DNA of 64,000 bases from Eupeodes corollae (Eukaryota; Arthropoda; Insecta; Diptera; Syrphidae): NCBI RefSeq assembly GCF_945859685.1, contig NC_079147.1:189393174-189457173 (forward strand), read 5' to 3'. The position numbers and the translations under genes were made by a program. Of the stretch, positions 10,666 through 21,943 are shown in pieces. The stretch's first letter is position 1; every line of letters begins with the position of its first letter. The notes under the pieces were generated by a model. It made no database searches and was not told where the DNA came from. It saw only the letters and a program-made list of their open reading frames with translations.

Positions 10666-12430
10666 GGTAAATTGGTAAATTTAAAACGTGCACTTAATTT
10701 TAGTTTCTACTAAGGCAAAAAAAAAGTCTTCAGCATATGGTTTCCTGTGTGCAAAACTCCTCTGAAAAAAAAGCCATGCAACAATTTTAATCTTATGTAA
10801 TTTTTAATAAAATTTCACAGAAAGAGGTTAAAAAATCAGCTGTAATTAGAATTCAAACAATTTCTGGAGCAATCTTTCTTAGAAAAATTAATATCTATTA
10901 AATGTATCAAAATAACACATTATTATTTAAAAATGCAATAGTGTATATGTGGCTCTCATGAATAATACAATTTAATACAAAATACAACTTATCCCTTAAC
11001 ATATTTTTTTCAAATGATTAATTGCCAAATGCTATTAAATAAATCACAAGATGTTGGCCTTTGATGCCTCATTTTATCATAAATTTTCTTTTTGCACATA
11101 ACTATGCAAAGATTTAACCAAAATCCACTGCACCTTAACCCCCATCAGTATATTATAACTTCAATGCTAAGCCATGATCTTAATAGCCCGACATTTAAAG
11201 CTCTAAAAATAAAAACTCAGAACTCAACCAACAAAAGTCGTGTCCAAGACATATATCACTAAAAGTACACCATTTAGCACGATACCTATACAGAATGAAT
11301 AATTTGCATTTACCTGCAATAATCCAAAAGCCATTAATCCTCATATCAGGAAACTGCAATGTACGTATAAATGGCAATGGGATGGAGGGGCGGCGGTGTG
11401 GAAGCGAAGTGATAGCGGAAAGCGCATAGTGATTCGATATGAGTGTGACTTTAAGCACATGCACAGCTGCTGCTGCTGCTGCAGCTACTGCTGCTTTAAG
11501 TTTTGTTTCCACCCAAAGACTTCAAGCCATAAAGCACACTGCGCAAATGCAATAAGTGTCAATTAAATCAATAAAATCATAAAATTATCTCAATTTGTTC
11601 CAAAAGTGCAAAGAATCAGAAGTTTTCCAAAACAAAAACTTAAACTCAACGAATAAAAATCTCAACAAAATTAATGCACTTTGGTCGTAAATCTTCTTGA
11701 GAGTCATGTGTTGCGCATTGCACCGCAGCTGCATTAGATGCAGGTTGTAAATCGTCCACTGGAACTGCAGAGACCAACCTACCTCCATTTTGTTGTTGTT
11801 GCTAATTCATTACACTAACTAAGCACCGCATGTTCTAGTTAATTGTTCGCTATTACCAAACGTTTACCTGGAGCCAAGCGATAAGAGAACACACATGACT
11901 TAACATTAGAACATAATAAATTTGCATCACTTCGAAGTTGGAACAAAGGCCACCTTGGGGCTTTTTTTTTCTTTTTTAGTGGTGCTATCCAATTTGAACA
12001 TTTATCTATATAAAATTGCAATAAGATTCTACTTAAGCTACTTTGGGAAGCTTTAAGAAAAACAAAAAATTCAAAATGTTGCACGATCAACAGAAGCGTA
12101 CGTAATGAAGGTTCTTAGTGCAATAAGTTCTAAGAAGTATCTGTCTGTCGTTGGTATAGTTGCGAAAGATTAGTTTGAGGAATTGTTTTGTGGCGGTAAA
12201 GTGTGTTGGGTAATACCGAGACCTACCTTACCTATATGCGGCTCGTTCTCGTCAATGGTTTTATTGTTTAAAATCCTACGGATTATACAAAAATTGAATT
12301 TCGAAAGAATTCGATTGCACAATTGGAAGAACATGACGATGTAGGGACGCTTGAAAATTATGCAATTTAAGTAAATACACCAAGATAAAGGACATCTTGA
12401 TGTTAAAAGAAAATTGGTCTTCTTCGTTTA
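10666..12430. other. Intergenic, no recognised gene; CTG microsatellite
   Basis: The sequence is AT-rich except for a GC-richer patch at about 11370-11500. That patch contains a GCT/CTG run at 11466-11494, which produces a short alanine-rich frame on the minus strand that I regard as spurious. Nothing else is supported. Confidence 0.55.
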
Positions 12431-12605
12431 AACTTTTTTTTTCTGATGGACATTAACTTCGACGAAAACTTGGAATAAAATTGGTCATGAACTTGAACAT
12501 AAAGTTTGACGTGAATTTAGATAAAACTTTGGACATAAACTGTCTCATGAAGTTGAGCAAATAAAGTTAAATTTGGAATAAAGTTGGACAAGAAATGCAT
12601 AGAGG
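12430..12605. repeat. Degenerate AAGTTGGACAT minisatellite, block 1
   Basis: A loose tandem pattern of AAACTTGGACATAAAGTTGAAC-like words, with a period of roughly 11-13 bp, fills this block. The same vocabulary returns at 15413-15563, 16790-16945, 17585-17765 and briefly at 20865-20897. I infer that one original array has been split by mobile elements. Confidence 0.55.
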
Positions 12606-13222
12606 GACGGCTCTATAGGCAGAAAAAGAGAGAGGAACACTGACTTTTCAGAAGGATAAAGAGAGAGCATGAGAAGCGTGCTGTCGAAGATATCGAGAAG
12701 TTCAGAAGCAGAAATGAAGTTCGAAAGTGAAGAGTGAATGGAAATTTACAAGTACATAAACCTCGAACTGAAGTCTGCAAAGATGAAACTGGAAGGACCA
12801 CTTCTGCAGACTGTATAACGGCGACGACGAATTGAATTCCGCTGTCAGGCAGGATGATCCATTCAACATAGACGACGAAAGCCAACAATCCCGTCCTTCC
12901 GACTTAGACGAAGTAAAGATTGCTATATCTAAGCTGAAGTCTAATAAAGCTGCTGAAGCGGATGGCTTGAATGCCGAGCTTTAAACTAGCTGGAGATAAG
13001 TTGGTAAGGAACATGCACCGACTTATCTGTAAGATTTGGTCGGAAGAAAGCATGCCCGATGAATGGAACCTCAGTATTGTTTACCCGATCCTGAAAAAAG
13101 GAGACCCTCTAAATTGCACCCACTATAGAGGAATCACTCTACTTAACATCGCCTATTAAATCTTCTCTGCCGTAATATGTGAACGTCTAAAGCCCATCGT
13201 CAACAACCAGATAGGTCCTTAT

Positions 13223-14865
13223 CAGCGTTACCACTTTACTTCAACTGAAGTAGATCTACTTCTTTTTTTCAAATAAATATAAAATCTACTTCCTACTTCG
13301 CACCATCATCAAAATATTAAAATCTACTTCATTTTCAATACCTGGTTTTTTACTTACTTCAATTTTAATAAAAATAGACTGAATCTACTCCTTTTTTCTC
13401 TAACTCTTGTATGTAGTCTTAAAACTTTCTAGGGAATTAAAAATCGCTTGAGTATTTGCATTTGCAGTGAAGTTACGTCTTATCTAATATATTCTAGTGT
13501 AACCCTTTTGTCATTTTCTATATACATGAAAGGGCCTAGAAGGACCTTGATCATAATTTCTAGTCAAAAGGGCTGTTGAAAATGTCTAGGCCGTATTTCA
13601 ATAACAACGACTTGATTTTAGAAAAATAATGCCTTAATTCTCATCGTTTCACATTTCAATAGACGAAAATTATTTATTGATTTTGTTTCGTTTTTAAACA
13701 ATCCTTAATGACGTTTTCAAAGCTTATCGATCTTTCAATAACAAATTTACATACATAGTTTTATTTTGTAAATATCTTAATCTATCATACATATAGGGCT
13801 GTAATGCAAGTTTTGCATTCGTAAACAAATTCGAATTCGAGATTTTAATCAAACATGACATTACGATGGTAGAGAAGACGAAAAAATTGGTCCCCCGATG
13901 TTTTAAAACTAAAAATAACAGTAGTTTCAATACAAATTTTTCAATAGATTTTTTTAAATTCTTGCTAAAATGTATGTTCTTAGTTTAGCTTCTTTCAATA
14001 TAAAAATATATAAAGGCTATCCCATCCCAATTAGAACCGTTATTTTGTTTTTAAGTTTTCTCAAGAACTAAACTATTTTTTTTGCCAAAAATATCATTGT
14101 TTTTATTTTTAATTTAAAAACAAATATTATTTTTTTCGAAATTTGATTTCTTGAAAATGTGTTATCATTTTTTACAAACGTCTAATAATAAGTTCAAAAT
14201 TATATACCAAAAATATTATTAAACAAAAATTCGAAAACGATTTTCAAACTCAAATTTAAAAAAAAAATTATTTTTTCTTGAGAAATCAAATGGCATTTGC
14301 ATTTTTGAAAACAAACTTTTTTGCAGGTACATTTTAATTCAATACAGAAAAGAGTTTTACCCAGACATTTTTGAATTAATAAGCGAGTTCATGCGAACTA
14401 GTGGTTCTGTTTGTTAATGTTTTAAGTTGGGCCCTAGTCTTATTTTGGATTTGATAGTTTGTTTTCAATATGAAAAGATATTTTCAAGTTGTCCAAAAAC
14501 AAAGATAAAAGGTTTGTTCATTACGTATTACGATTACAATAACTATTTCTTGAATTACTCGTCCTTTGCAATAAAAACATCCTAAAGTCATTTGATATAA
14601 CCAACACGAGCCCAACCTTTGCTTTTTCGTTGCTAACAACCAAGATTTAAATTAAGAAATTTTACATTAACATATTGAAGTATATGTAATGAAGCCTTAA
14701 ATAATTACATTTTTTTTTCTACTTTTTTATTGAAATAATATAATTTAAAAATATGTAGAATAATATGAAAAAGTTAATTTTTGAAATCTACTTCCATTTT
14801 TCTCAATCTACTTCATGTTTTTCCCAAAATCTACTTCCACTTTTTTTTGAGAAGTGGTAACGCTG
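13223..14865. mobile_element. hAT-like non-autonomous DNA element inside RTE copy c
   Basis: The ends are matching inverted repeats, CAGCGTTACCACTT at the left and its complement AAGTGGTAACGCTG at the right. hAT elements typically start CAG and make 8-bp target duplications. The right flank is CCTTATCA, and the left flank reads CCTTAT followed by a CA that may be shared with the element end, consistent with an 8-bp duplication that lost one CA, or with a 6-bp one. Excising it restores the LINE sequence CCTTATCAGTGTGG. Inside I see no transposase frame, only AT-rich sequence rich in ACTTC words near both ends (13240-13400 and 14790-14850) and a family Y segment. Confidence 0.75.
13790..14340 (+). 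repeat. Repeat family Y, copy 2
   Basis: It shares GAGATTTTAATCAAACATGA followed by TTACGATGG with copy 1 (7270) and the reverse of copy 3 (61590). It also shares AGAACCGTTATTTTGTTTTTA with both, and a TTTTGCATTCG stretch with copy 3. It sits entirely within the hAT-like element, so it is either part of that element's body or nested in it. Confidence 0.5.
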
Positions 14866-15412
14866 CCTTATCAGTGTGGTCTTAGACCAGGAAAGTCCAC
14901 AGTCGATCAAATATTCACATTAAGGCAGATCCTGGAGAAAAAACCCAAGAACACCAAATCAACACCCACCATATTTTCATCGATTTCAAGGCCGCATATG
15001 ACAGCTTCTACAGGGATGAGCTGTATAGAGCCATTTCTAGTTTTGACATCCCTGCCAAATTTGTCCGTTTGTGCAGGATGACCATGGAGAATTCACGCTG
15101 CTCCATAAATGTTGAAAACAACTTAACATAACCTTTCGATTTCAAAAAAAGCTTAAGACAAGGTACTGCGCTGTCATGCAATTTCTGTAACATCTTCCTT
15201 GAAAGGACTTTTGGTTGTTTCGAGGTATCTACGGTCCCGTAGGCATAGAAGGTGAGTGAAGGAGAAAATGGAACGACGAGCTGTACAGCGACGTAAATTT
15301 AGCCAAAAGGGTGGCGACATCCAGCTAGGGACCGAGCTTAATGGAGAAGTTTGTTGGATGTGGTCCTAGTTCACACAGGACTTAAGAGCCACCTTAAGTT
15401 AGTAAGTAAAAA

Positions 15413-15563
15413 CTTGGTAATAAAATAAGGCATCAAATTGGACATGAATTCGGACATAAAATTAAATATAATGTATTCGACGGGTACTACGAAATATGAA
15501 GTTAAGCATGATCTTTAATATTACATTAACTTAAACATTTTCATTGACATAATAACTTAAATA
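15413..15563. repeat. Degenerate minisatellite, block 2
   Basis: It has the same AACTTGGACATAAA-type vocabulary as block 1. It also contains ATGATCTTTAATATTACATT, which resembles a segment of block 4 (ACGATCTTTGAAATGTCATT near 17610), supporting a common array. Confidence 0.5.
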
Positions 15564-15565
15564 AA

Positions 15566-16786
15566 AAAGAGGCTGGGATGCGACCCACACTGATAACTTC
15601 TCATCCCGTCTGTCGATTTGTCTTGTTTAATAGTTTGTCTATATTTACTCGTATCAATTTTTACCAAATTTGCGTACTATTTTTTGTAGATTTTATTTTT
15701 TATGAAAAACCGGACTGTTGGATTTTTATATAAAAATTACTGAATATCGAAAACTTTTCTGTCAAATAAAATAAGTTTGAAGCCAATATTTTTAATTTTT
15801 GCAAAGCTATTTGAGTCGAAAGTAAATTTTTAACAAGTTTTAGTATTTTTTTTTTAGAGTTTTATTTTTTGTAAAAAAAATTGTCAATTCGATTTTCTTC
15901 AAAATTTTGTCGAATGTTGAAAACAATACAAGATACAATTAGTTTGGAGCCAATATTTCAAATTTTTGAAAAGATATTTGAGTCGAAAATCAATTTTTAC
16001 CAACTTTTGTTAAATTTTGTGTAGGTTTTTAATTTTTTGTACAAAAACTGTCAATTCGATTTTTTTCAAAATTTTACTGAATGTTAACAACAATATTTTT
16101 TGAAAGATAGAAGTTGTTTAAAGCCAATATCTACAATTTTTGAAAAGATATTTGAGTCGAAAATCAATTTTTACCAACTTTTATACATTTTGTTTTTAGG
16201 TTTTTATTTTTTGAAAAAAAAAAACTGTTAACAAATTTTACTGAATGTTGACAACAATATTCCTTATAAGATAAGATCATATTTTAGTCGTAAAATTTTG
16301 GAGGTGACAAATTTTTTTTATTCAGTTTTTTTGATTTATAAAAAAAACCATTAAATGGATTTTTTTCAAAAAATTGATTCTTTGATATCATGTTACAATA
16401 TATTATATTAAATTTAATTCAAGTCAGGAGCGTTTTTGGTAAATATCGTAAGATATTTAGGGTTAACCAACATTTTCACCTTTTTTTCTAACTGCTATGG
16501 TAAAAAAAACACCCACGCAATTTTTTGAGAACCATTTCTGCATCTTTCTGCCTTATTATCTGTATAACAAAATTTATTTGAAATCGATATCTCTTCTGGT
16601 TCTTGAGCTATAGACGACGAAAAAAACGTCGCGAACGGACGACGAATGTACGTACACACGCACGCACAGACATCTTTTTAAAAACCTTTTATTTCGACTC
16701 TAGGGACCTTGAAACGTCGAGAAATGTCAAAATTTTCAATTTGATAAATCGGACCCACTACAATAACTTCCTATGGGAAGTTAATA
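15566..16786 (+). repeat. Repeat family X, long copy A
   Basis: It starts GAGGCTGGGATGCGACCCAC, where GGGATG can pair with CATCCC about 35 bp later. It ends CTTCCTATGGGAAGTTAATA, a hairpin with AACTTCC/GGAAGTT arms. Between lie about three tandem units of 167-174 bp, each containing GATATTTGAGTCGAAAATCA and a poly-T tract. After them come a conserved TTCTGCCTTATTATCTG block and a purine/pyrimidine ACGTACACACGCACGCACAG patch near 16645. No coding frame fits the family. Related copies are at 54343-55706, 52240-53640 (reverse), 45475-45845 (deleted) and 7028-7237 (miniature). No clear target duplication is visible. The architecture recalls Helitron/Helentron-type non-autonomous elements, but that is inference. 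Confidence 0.7.
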
Positions 16787-16789
16787 ACG

Positions 16790-16945
16790 CCAGATAAAAC
16801 TTTGAAAATAAAGTTGAACAAAACTTGGAATAAAGTTGGACTAACTAAGAATAAAGTTAAACAAGACTTTGAACATGAAATTAGGCAAACAATTGGACAC
16901 ACATTTGGACATAAATTCGGACATATAATTAAATAATAAATTAGG
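16790..16945. repeat. Degenerate minisatellite, block 3
   Basis: Words such as TTGGAATAAAGTTGGAC and TTTGGACATAAATTCGGACA repeat loosely. The block sits between family X copy A and the hAT relic and continues the array seen in blocks 1, 2 and 4. Confidence 0.5.
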
Positions 16946-16989
16946 TTGGAAACCAACTCGTAGAGAACCAGTACGTGGTGACTTATAAC

Positions 16990-17524
16990 CACGCCCGGGT
17001 TAAAGAAAATGGGTGCTCACTTTTTTCATTTTGAACTTGAAAAGAAAACACTTGTGGCTGCAATTTCATCATTTGAATAAACTGCTCTAGTTCGTAAGTT
17101 AATTCAATTTCTAAATATTTATGATAAATTTCGATTAAATTTTTTGCTTTAATTTTAACTTCATTTTCATTTATACTTAAAATATTGCAACAAAATCAGA
17201 AGATATCATTGATGTAAGTGTAAGCTTCGATCCTTTTGTGCATTTCTGTGAGAATTTTATCTTTTATTACATAAAAAGCACCAATTCTAAACTTATCAGA
17301 CCCATACAGCGTTCCTGTTTCTTTTTCTCCGTCGTTCAATATTTTTGTGATATTTCTTTTATTGAAATCAGAAAATTCCTTATTAACTTCTTTGCTCAAG
17401 GCTTTCGATTATTAGATTGTTTGAATATCGCGGTTTACGGTTTAAATTTCTTAATGGGATGGGGCCTTCTATTCCACGGAGCCCGGGGCTGCAGTCCCCC
17501 TATCCCCCTATTAATCCGGGCCTG
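16990..17524 (-). mobile_element. ZMYM-type hAT transposon relic
   Basis: On the minus strand the end starts CAGGCCCGGATTAATAGGGG, a CAG-starting hAT-like terminus. The opposite end on the plus strand reads CACGCCCGGGTTAAAG, a degenerate match. The minus-strand frame at 17399-17196 includes FRIGAFYVIKDKILTEMHKR followed by IEAYTYINDI, and continues out of frame with KAKNLIEIYHKYLE. This pattern resembles the catalytic-region C-terminal half of ZMYM1-like hAT transposases. Only about 130 residues survive and the first half and dimerisation domain are missing. The element is a 535-bp internal deletion derivative. Flanking 8-mers do not match, so the target duplication is lost. Confidence 0.6.
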
Positions 17525-17584
17525 CTTTCAATTCTCACAGTTCTACGCACCAACCATTACGTCTTGGACACTACAAAATTCTGA

Positions 17585-17765
17585 CATACATATACTTGAA
17601 CATAAAGTTGAATACGATCTTTGAAATGTCATTAACTTTACTACAGGCACAAAGTTTAACTTGCTCATAAGGTTTGATATAAACTTGGACATAAGGTTAG
17701 ACTTAATCTCTTCTAAAAGTTCATCATGAAATTGAATATAAAATTGGGTATTATTAACTTATAAA
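17585..17765. repeat. Degenerate minisatellite, block 4
   Basis: It contains TTGAACATAAAGTTGAA and AAACTTGGACATAAGGTT words as in the other blocks. It lies directly upstream of the CR1-like LINE. Confidence 0.5.
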
Positions 17766-17849
17766 TTATTTGTTAAATACATATATTTTATAACTAGGGT
17801 ATAAAACCACACCTACCTTTTAGGTCGTTCAATTTAATTAGTATTGGAC

Positions 17850-19985
17850 GGGTTCAAATCTAATATCCACAAAAAAACTCCAATCCAACTCATTTTTTTG
17901 ATAGAGGGTCAACTTTGCTTGACTTGTTTTTTGTAAGTGACATAGACAATGTAGCCTTGTATGATCAACTTTCCGTACCCGCCTTTTCAAAACATGACTT
18001 AATTTTTTTAACAATCAAATTTAATCTTGAATAATCTGACAAAAAAATATCATACCGTGACTTCAAAAACATTAACTTTCAGTATCTTGAAAATCATACT
18101 AGACTCATCAATTGGGAGAGTATATTTTCTATGCCCTCCACTAACGAACAATGGCAATTCTTAACAAATAATATCCAAACCCTTTTCGATACGCATGTTC
18201 CTTTGAAAACAAAAACTCTAAATTCTAAAAATAAACCATGGTTCACGCAAAATATTAGACTGTTGATGCAACAACGAGATAATGCATATAACAACTGGAA
18301 GCGATATCGGTTGACCGAATTGCGACGCTTGTTTTGTTCACTACGAAACAAAGTCACAGCTGAAATTCGTTTAGCCAAATCTCAAATTTTGTCTAATCAA
18401 CTAAGTTCTTCATTAAACAGACGTACATTGTGGAGGAACTTGCGAAACGTTGGTATTGGTAAGGCAAGAAATATGCCTAGTAACGATGTTGATGTAAACT
18501 CACTTAGTAAAAATTTCATCTCAGTTCCATCAACCGGGCGACTTTCTCTGATAATATTTCATTTAGGGAACATTGTTGAAAGTCTGCTTTCAGTGAAGTC
18601 AAGTGCTGTCGGTTTGGACAATATTAACCCCAAATTTTTAAAAATAATCTTGCCAATTTTGTTGCCTTACATTACATACGCATTTAATACTATTTTGATG
18701 TCTGGAGTTTTTCCGGACATTTGGAAGTCAGCAAAAATCATACCACTTCCTAAAAATGCTAAGAGATCTGAATATAGACTTATCTCAATTCTACCCTATT
18801 TGTCTAAAGTCTTTGAGAGAATTTTACAGCGACAACTCAACGCTTACCTTACAGCAAACTCTTTGCTCACTCCAAAACAATCTGGTTTTCAGAAGCAGCA
18901 CAGCTGTACAACAGCACTACTTTGCGTGACCGAAGAAATAAGACAAGCGCTGGATAAGGGTGATGTAACTTTTTTAGTCTTGCTCGACTTTTCTAAGGCT
19001 TTTGACACTGTCAACCACGTAATTCTGTGTTAAAAATTAATGCAGCAGTTTAATTTTTCGGCAAGCTCTGCTAAGCTCGTTTATTCTTACTTGTCTAACA
19101 GAAAACAAGCAGTTCAAATTGGTGACTGTCTGTCTAGTTTTTTACCTATTTCGTGCGGTGTTCCTCAAGGGTCGATTTTGGGTCCTCTACTATTCTGTAT
19201 CTATGTAAATGAACTTCCAGGTCTAATCAAAAACTGTTCCTGTCATCTGTACGCCGATGACTTTCAACTTTATTTCAGTTGTCGCCGGTGACTTATTGAG
19301 CATGGCGCCACTAATATCAATGAGGATCTTGATACTATTTCAAACTGGTCTCACTTAAATGGTCTTTTTTTGAACCCTAAGAAATCTAAATGCATAGTAA
19401 TCTCCAAAAAGATTCTTGATCTCTCTTATTTTCCTTCGATTTTGTTAAGTAATGCCCCCATTGAATATGTTGAAAGTGCCAAAAATCTTGATGTTAACTT
19501 TAATCGCTCTTTAACTTGGGACAACCATATAAATGGAATTATAGGCAAAGTTTATGGTGCCCTACGTACTTTATGAGTAACCAAGTATTTTACACCAGTA
19601 AACACACGCATGCTGCTTGCCAAGACCTTGTTATTACCAATTTGAATTTATGGTTGTGAACTATATTGCTATTGTTGTTATGAAAGTAAACGTAAACTAA
19701 ATGTCCGTTTTTAACAATATTGTTCCAATTAAATAAAAAAGGCTCTTAAAGATCATTTTTCACATAGCATTTAAATACTTGAAATTTTTTTTGCAAATGT
19801 ATATTTCTGATACTCTAACTTGTTCTTTTTTCGCATTACTTAGTTTCAATTGTGTATTATAATATTAGATACTGAATTATTAGCTTGCTCTATCAATTTG
19901 TATTATTAGCTTGTAACTATTTTATAAGATATTGTATCGTACAGTTATTAAGTATTCACGAATAAATTAAATGAAATGAAAATGA
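17850..19985 (+). mobile_element. CR1/L2-like LINE, 5'-truncated
   Basis: This covers the end of the endonuclease, the reverse transcriptase and a 3' UTR that finishes in AAATGAAATGAAAATGAAA, a short tandem tail of the sort CR1-group LINEs use. It is truncated in the endonuclease. It is among the best preserved LINEs in the window. Exact clade (CR1, L2 or a Jockey relative) would need a tree. The next Jockey fragment begins immediately after the tail. Confidence 0.8.
17855..19576 (+). pseudogene. LINE ORF2 relic: endonuclease end plus reverse transcriptase
   Basis: A single reading frame is followed almost throughout, broken by three stop codons (TAA 18032, TAA 19031, TGA 19289). The part before 18032 shows STLLDLFFVSD and FSKHDLIF, the last endonuclease motifs. 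After a basic linker come RT motifs: SAVGLDNINPKFLK near 18600, LLDFSKAFDTVNH near 18980 (motif A), ISCGVPQGSILGPLLF near 19150 (motif B) and YADD at 19250-19261 (motif C, intact). NPKKSKCIV near 19375 and LTWDNHI near 19505 follow. A deletion near 18520 shortens the fingers region. After 19576 the frame ends prematurely, so the thumb is incomplete. It encodes no working polymerase as it stands, but few lesions separate it from its ancestor, so it is comparatively young. Confidence 0.82.
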
Positions 19986-19987
19986 AA

Positions 19988-20382
19988 ACTCTGGTGTGCC
20001 CTAGGGCTCCGTTTTGCCACCCACTAATTGTTTCGCTGATGACAGTGCCCTCAGCTTTTGATATTCTACTTCTTGTCCTTCGGATGTGGATCACTAAGAT
20101 TACAGCGTATGATAAACTCTTTACATTCTGATCTTGACAGCATTGTCCAATAGGGAATCCAGAACCATGTTCTATTTAATGCTTCAAAACTCAAAGCTAC
20201 TCAAGTCTAAAAACTCTGTCGTAAAAGCGTAGACATTGCCAATATTTGCATCGAGTAGACTAAACAATTTTCAGTTCTAGTTACATGCCTCAAAAACCAT
20301 CTCTTGTGGAGTGATGACATATTTGACATCAACAGTAATGCTGCTAATTTCTTACAAATATTATTTAAGCAGTTTATACTAA
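19988..20382 (+). mobile_element. Jockey LINE fragment J2, first part
   Basis: Plus-strand reading gives a GVP.GSVL relic, then CFADDSALSF (the catalytic box with F in place of Y), then a DLDSIV segment and FSVLVTCLKNHLLWSDDIFD. These are motifs C-E of a Jockey-type RT. The frame has several stops. It abuts the CR1-like tail upstream and is interrupted downstream by the 300-bp repeat. Its continuation is at 20684-20808. Confidence 0.75.
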
Positions 20383-20681
20383 CATTTGACATCAAAATTT
20401 AAGAAATTTAATAATTTGCCAAAAAGAAGTTTTAAGGTCAGCTCTTTTATATATCTAAATAAAAGTCAGAAAAATTCAACTCCCATCGCATGCAACTTAA
20501 AATGGAGACATTTTTAGGGACTTTTCGTCCCCTCTAATCGTGGAAATATAATTGTGGACACACTCGACACGAAAAAAATCGTCATAACATTCTTTAAAAG
20601 TAAAAAATATTAATTAGTTATTATTTAAATCACACGTTTCCGAATGCCGCCGCCGCCGCTGACCCATATCAAAAATAACTT
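20381..20681 (+). repeat. 300-bp dispersed repeat R300, copy 1
   Basis: It is closely similar over its whole length to 21944-22241, from AACAT.TGACATC to GACCCATATCAAAAATAACT. It differs by scattered substitutions and by one or two CCG units near the end. It contains GGACACACTCGACACGAAAA and a (CCG)n tract. It interrupts a Jockey fragment, so it behaves as an insertion. No terminal inverted repeats, tRNA boxes or coding frame are apparent. A solo LTR or SINE-like element is possible. Confidence 0.7.
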
Positions 20682-20683
20682 TG

Positions 20684-20808
20684 AGCTTTTATTCGTTCGA
20701 AACTTGAGAGTAATTCTCAAACTTGAGCTGATACCCCAATCACGTACTTAGTTCTTGTGGACAGATTAAAAAAAAAACAGCTCTAAAAATTATAGGGAAT
20801 CGTTATGT
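20684..20808 (+). mobile_element. Jockey LINE fragment J2, second part
   Basis: It reads IRSKLESNS near 20691 and ITYLVLVDRLKKK near 20741, followed by a relic of ALKMIGDR. These correspond to the conserved block IRPKLEY...YLSLVDRIEKRALKMI seen in the other Jockey copies. It continues the fragment that stops at 20382, showing that the 300-bp repeat split one LINE copy. Confidence 0.65.
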
Positions 20809-21943
20809 TGTTGATGTTTCGTGCCGAATGTGGAATACTTTACCAGGCTGATATTTCCATAAATATAAATTGAACATTAACTTGGACTTGAAGTTATGCT
20901 TAAGTTAATTGATACTATATACTTTTTTCGTATAATTATATTTTATCCGCCCAGTTCAATGCACTCCAAAAACACGACCTTGGGCAAATTAATTTTGAAT
21001 CCATATATGCGTTTAAGATTGATTGCACGGTCACCATACCATACAAAAATTTACTTTTACATTCCCCATAACTACAATTTTGTACGGTATACCCTAGCTA
21101 GAATAAAAATTTACTTACATACATACATATTTCATTCTGTGTATAAACCAATAAATCATTTTTTTATAATTTGAAATATCCGTAAACAACAAAATCATCA
21201 TCATAATCATCAACTGATGAAGGTGTACAATTTACCTTGAAAACATCCAAATTTTCAACAATAAATAATTACCTGCCAATATAATAAACCTTAGCTTTAG
21301 TATAGTACCTTTTAAGATGGGTTATATGCTATTAAAAATAAATAAAGGGCCATCAAAAAAATACAGCCCTATACTCAAACAATGCCAACACGAAAGGTCA
21401 AACCAACCCAACAGAACCTAATCCAGCTATGAACAATGTATAAATGGATGTAAACCTCATGAATATCAAGATATAGTTTATAATCAACATGCGCCACAAC
21501 ATTATAATTGCCCTCAATGTGAATTAAATTAAATCTTATCGTTAAAGCTATTATGCCGATGATTTATATTGTTGCCTTAACTAAAAAAAAAACAGCAACA
21601 ACAAAACCATAAACGACAACGCAAAGTTCTGCCTTTCAATTATATTCATTACACAACAATCTTCCTTGGCGGTGGTGGTATAGTGTGGTGGTCTGTAATG
21701 CGGTGTGGTGCGGGCGATCATGTCAAACACACCAGGTGTTGGAAATAAATTCCATCACCTGTGTTAATAGTTTAGATAATTTACATACACATATTTTATT
21801 GTTTCTAAACTAAGGGCTAATTGAATAAAGAAACTATTTTTATAAATTTTACTCTATGAAGTTAATTTTAAGTACAAAGAAAAACCTTAAAGCAGTTTTT
21901 ACTTCAAGTCTTTTCTTCATTTCAACAAATATTATTTGACGAT
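20809..21943. other. Intergenic, AT-rich; no recognised gene
   Basis: A short piece at 20865-20897 repeats the minisatellite vocabulary (AACATTAACTTGGACTTGAA). A GT-rich stretch lies at 21665-21718 (GGTGGTGGTATAGTGTGGTG). Open frames here are short, hydrophobic and of AT-driven composition. Confidence 0.55.

Larger units (their letters stand above)
12606..15412 (+). mobile_element. RTE-clade LINE copy c, split by a hAT-like insertion
   Basis: Plus-strand homology to the copy at 41767-44601 begins in the linker (REHEKR-like) and covers the RT fingers: a relic of the SNKAAG(A/E)DG motif near 12940, then NLSIVYPILKKGDPLN near 13070 and HYRGITLLN near 13130. It stops at 13222 and resumes at 14866 (CGLRPGKSTVDQIF, then the FIDFKAAYD region), continuing to the CACCTTAAGTTAGTAAGTAA tail. 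After the LRQG.ALSC motif near 15170 the sequence jumps almost directly to the 3' end, so the YADD box, thumb and C-terminal domain are deleted. Stops and shifts are frequent. It lies inside the degenerate minisatellite. Confidence 0.83.

Noticed and set aside
11195..11512. 105-codon minus frame starting in an alanine run
   Set aside because: The run comes from a CTG microsatellite; no domain or splice context.
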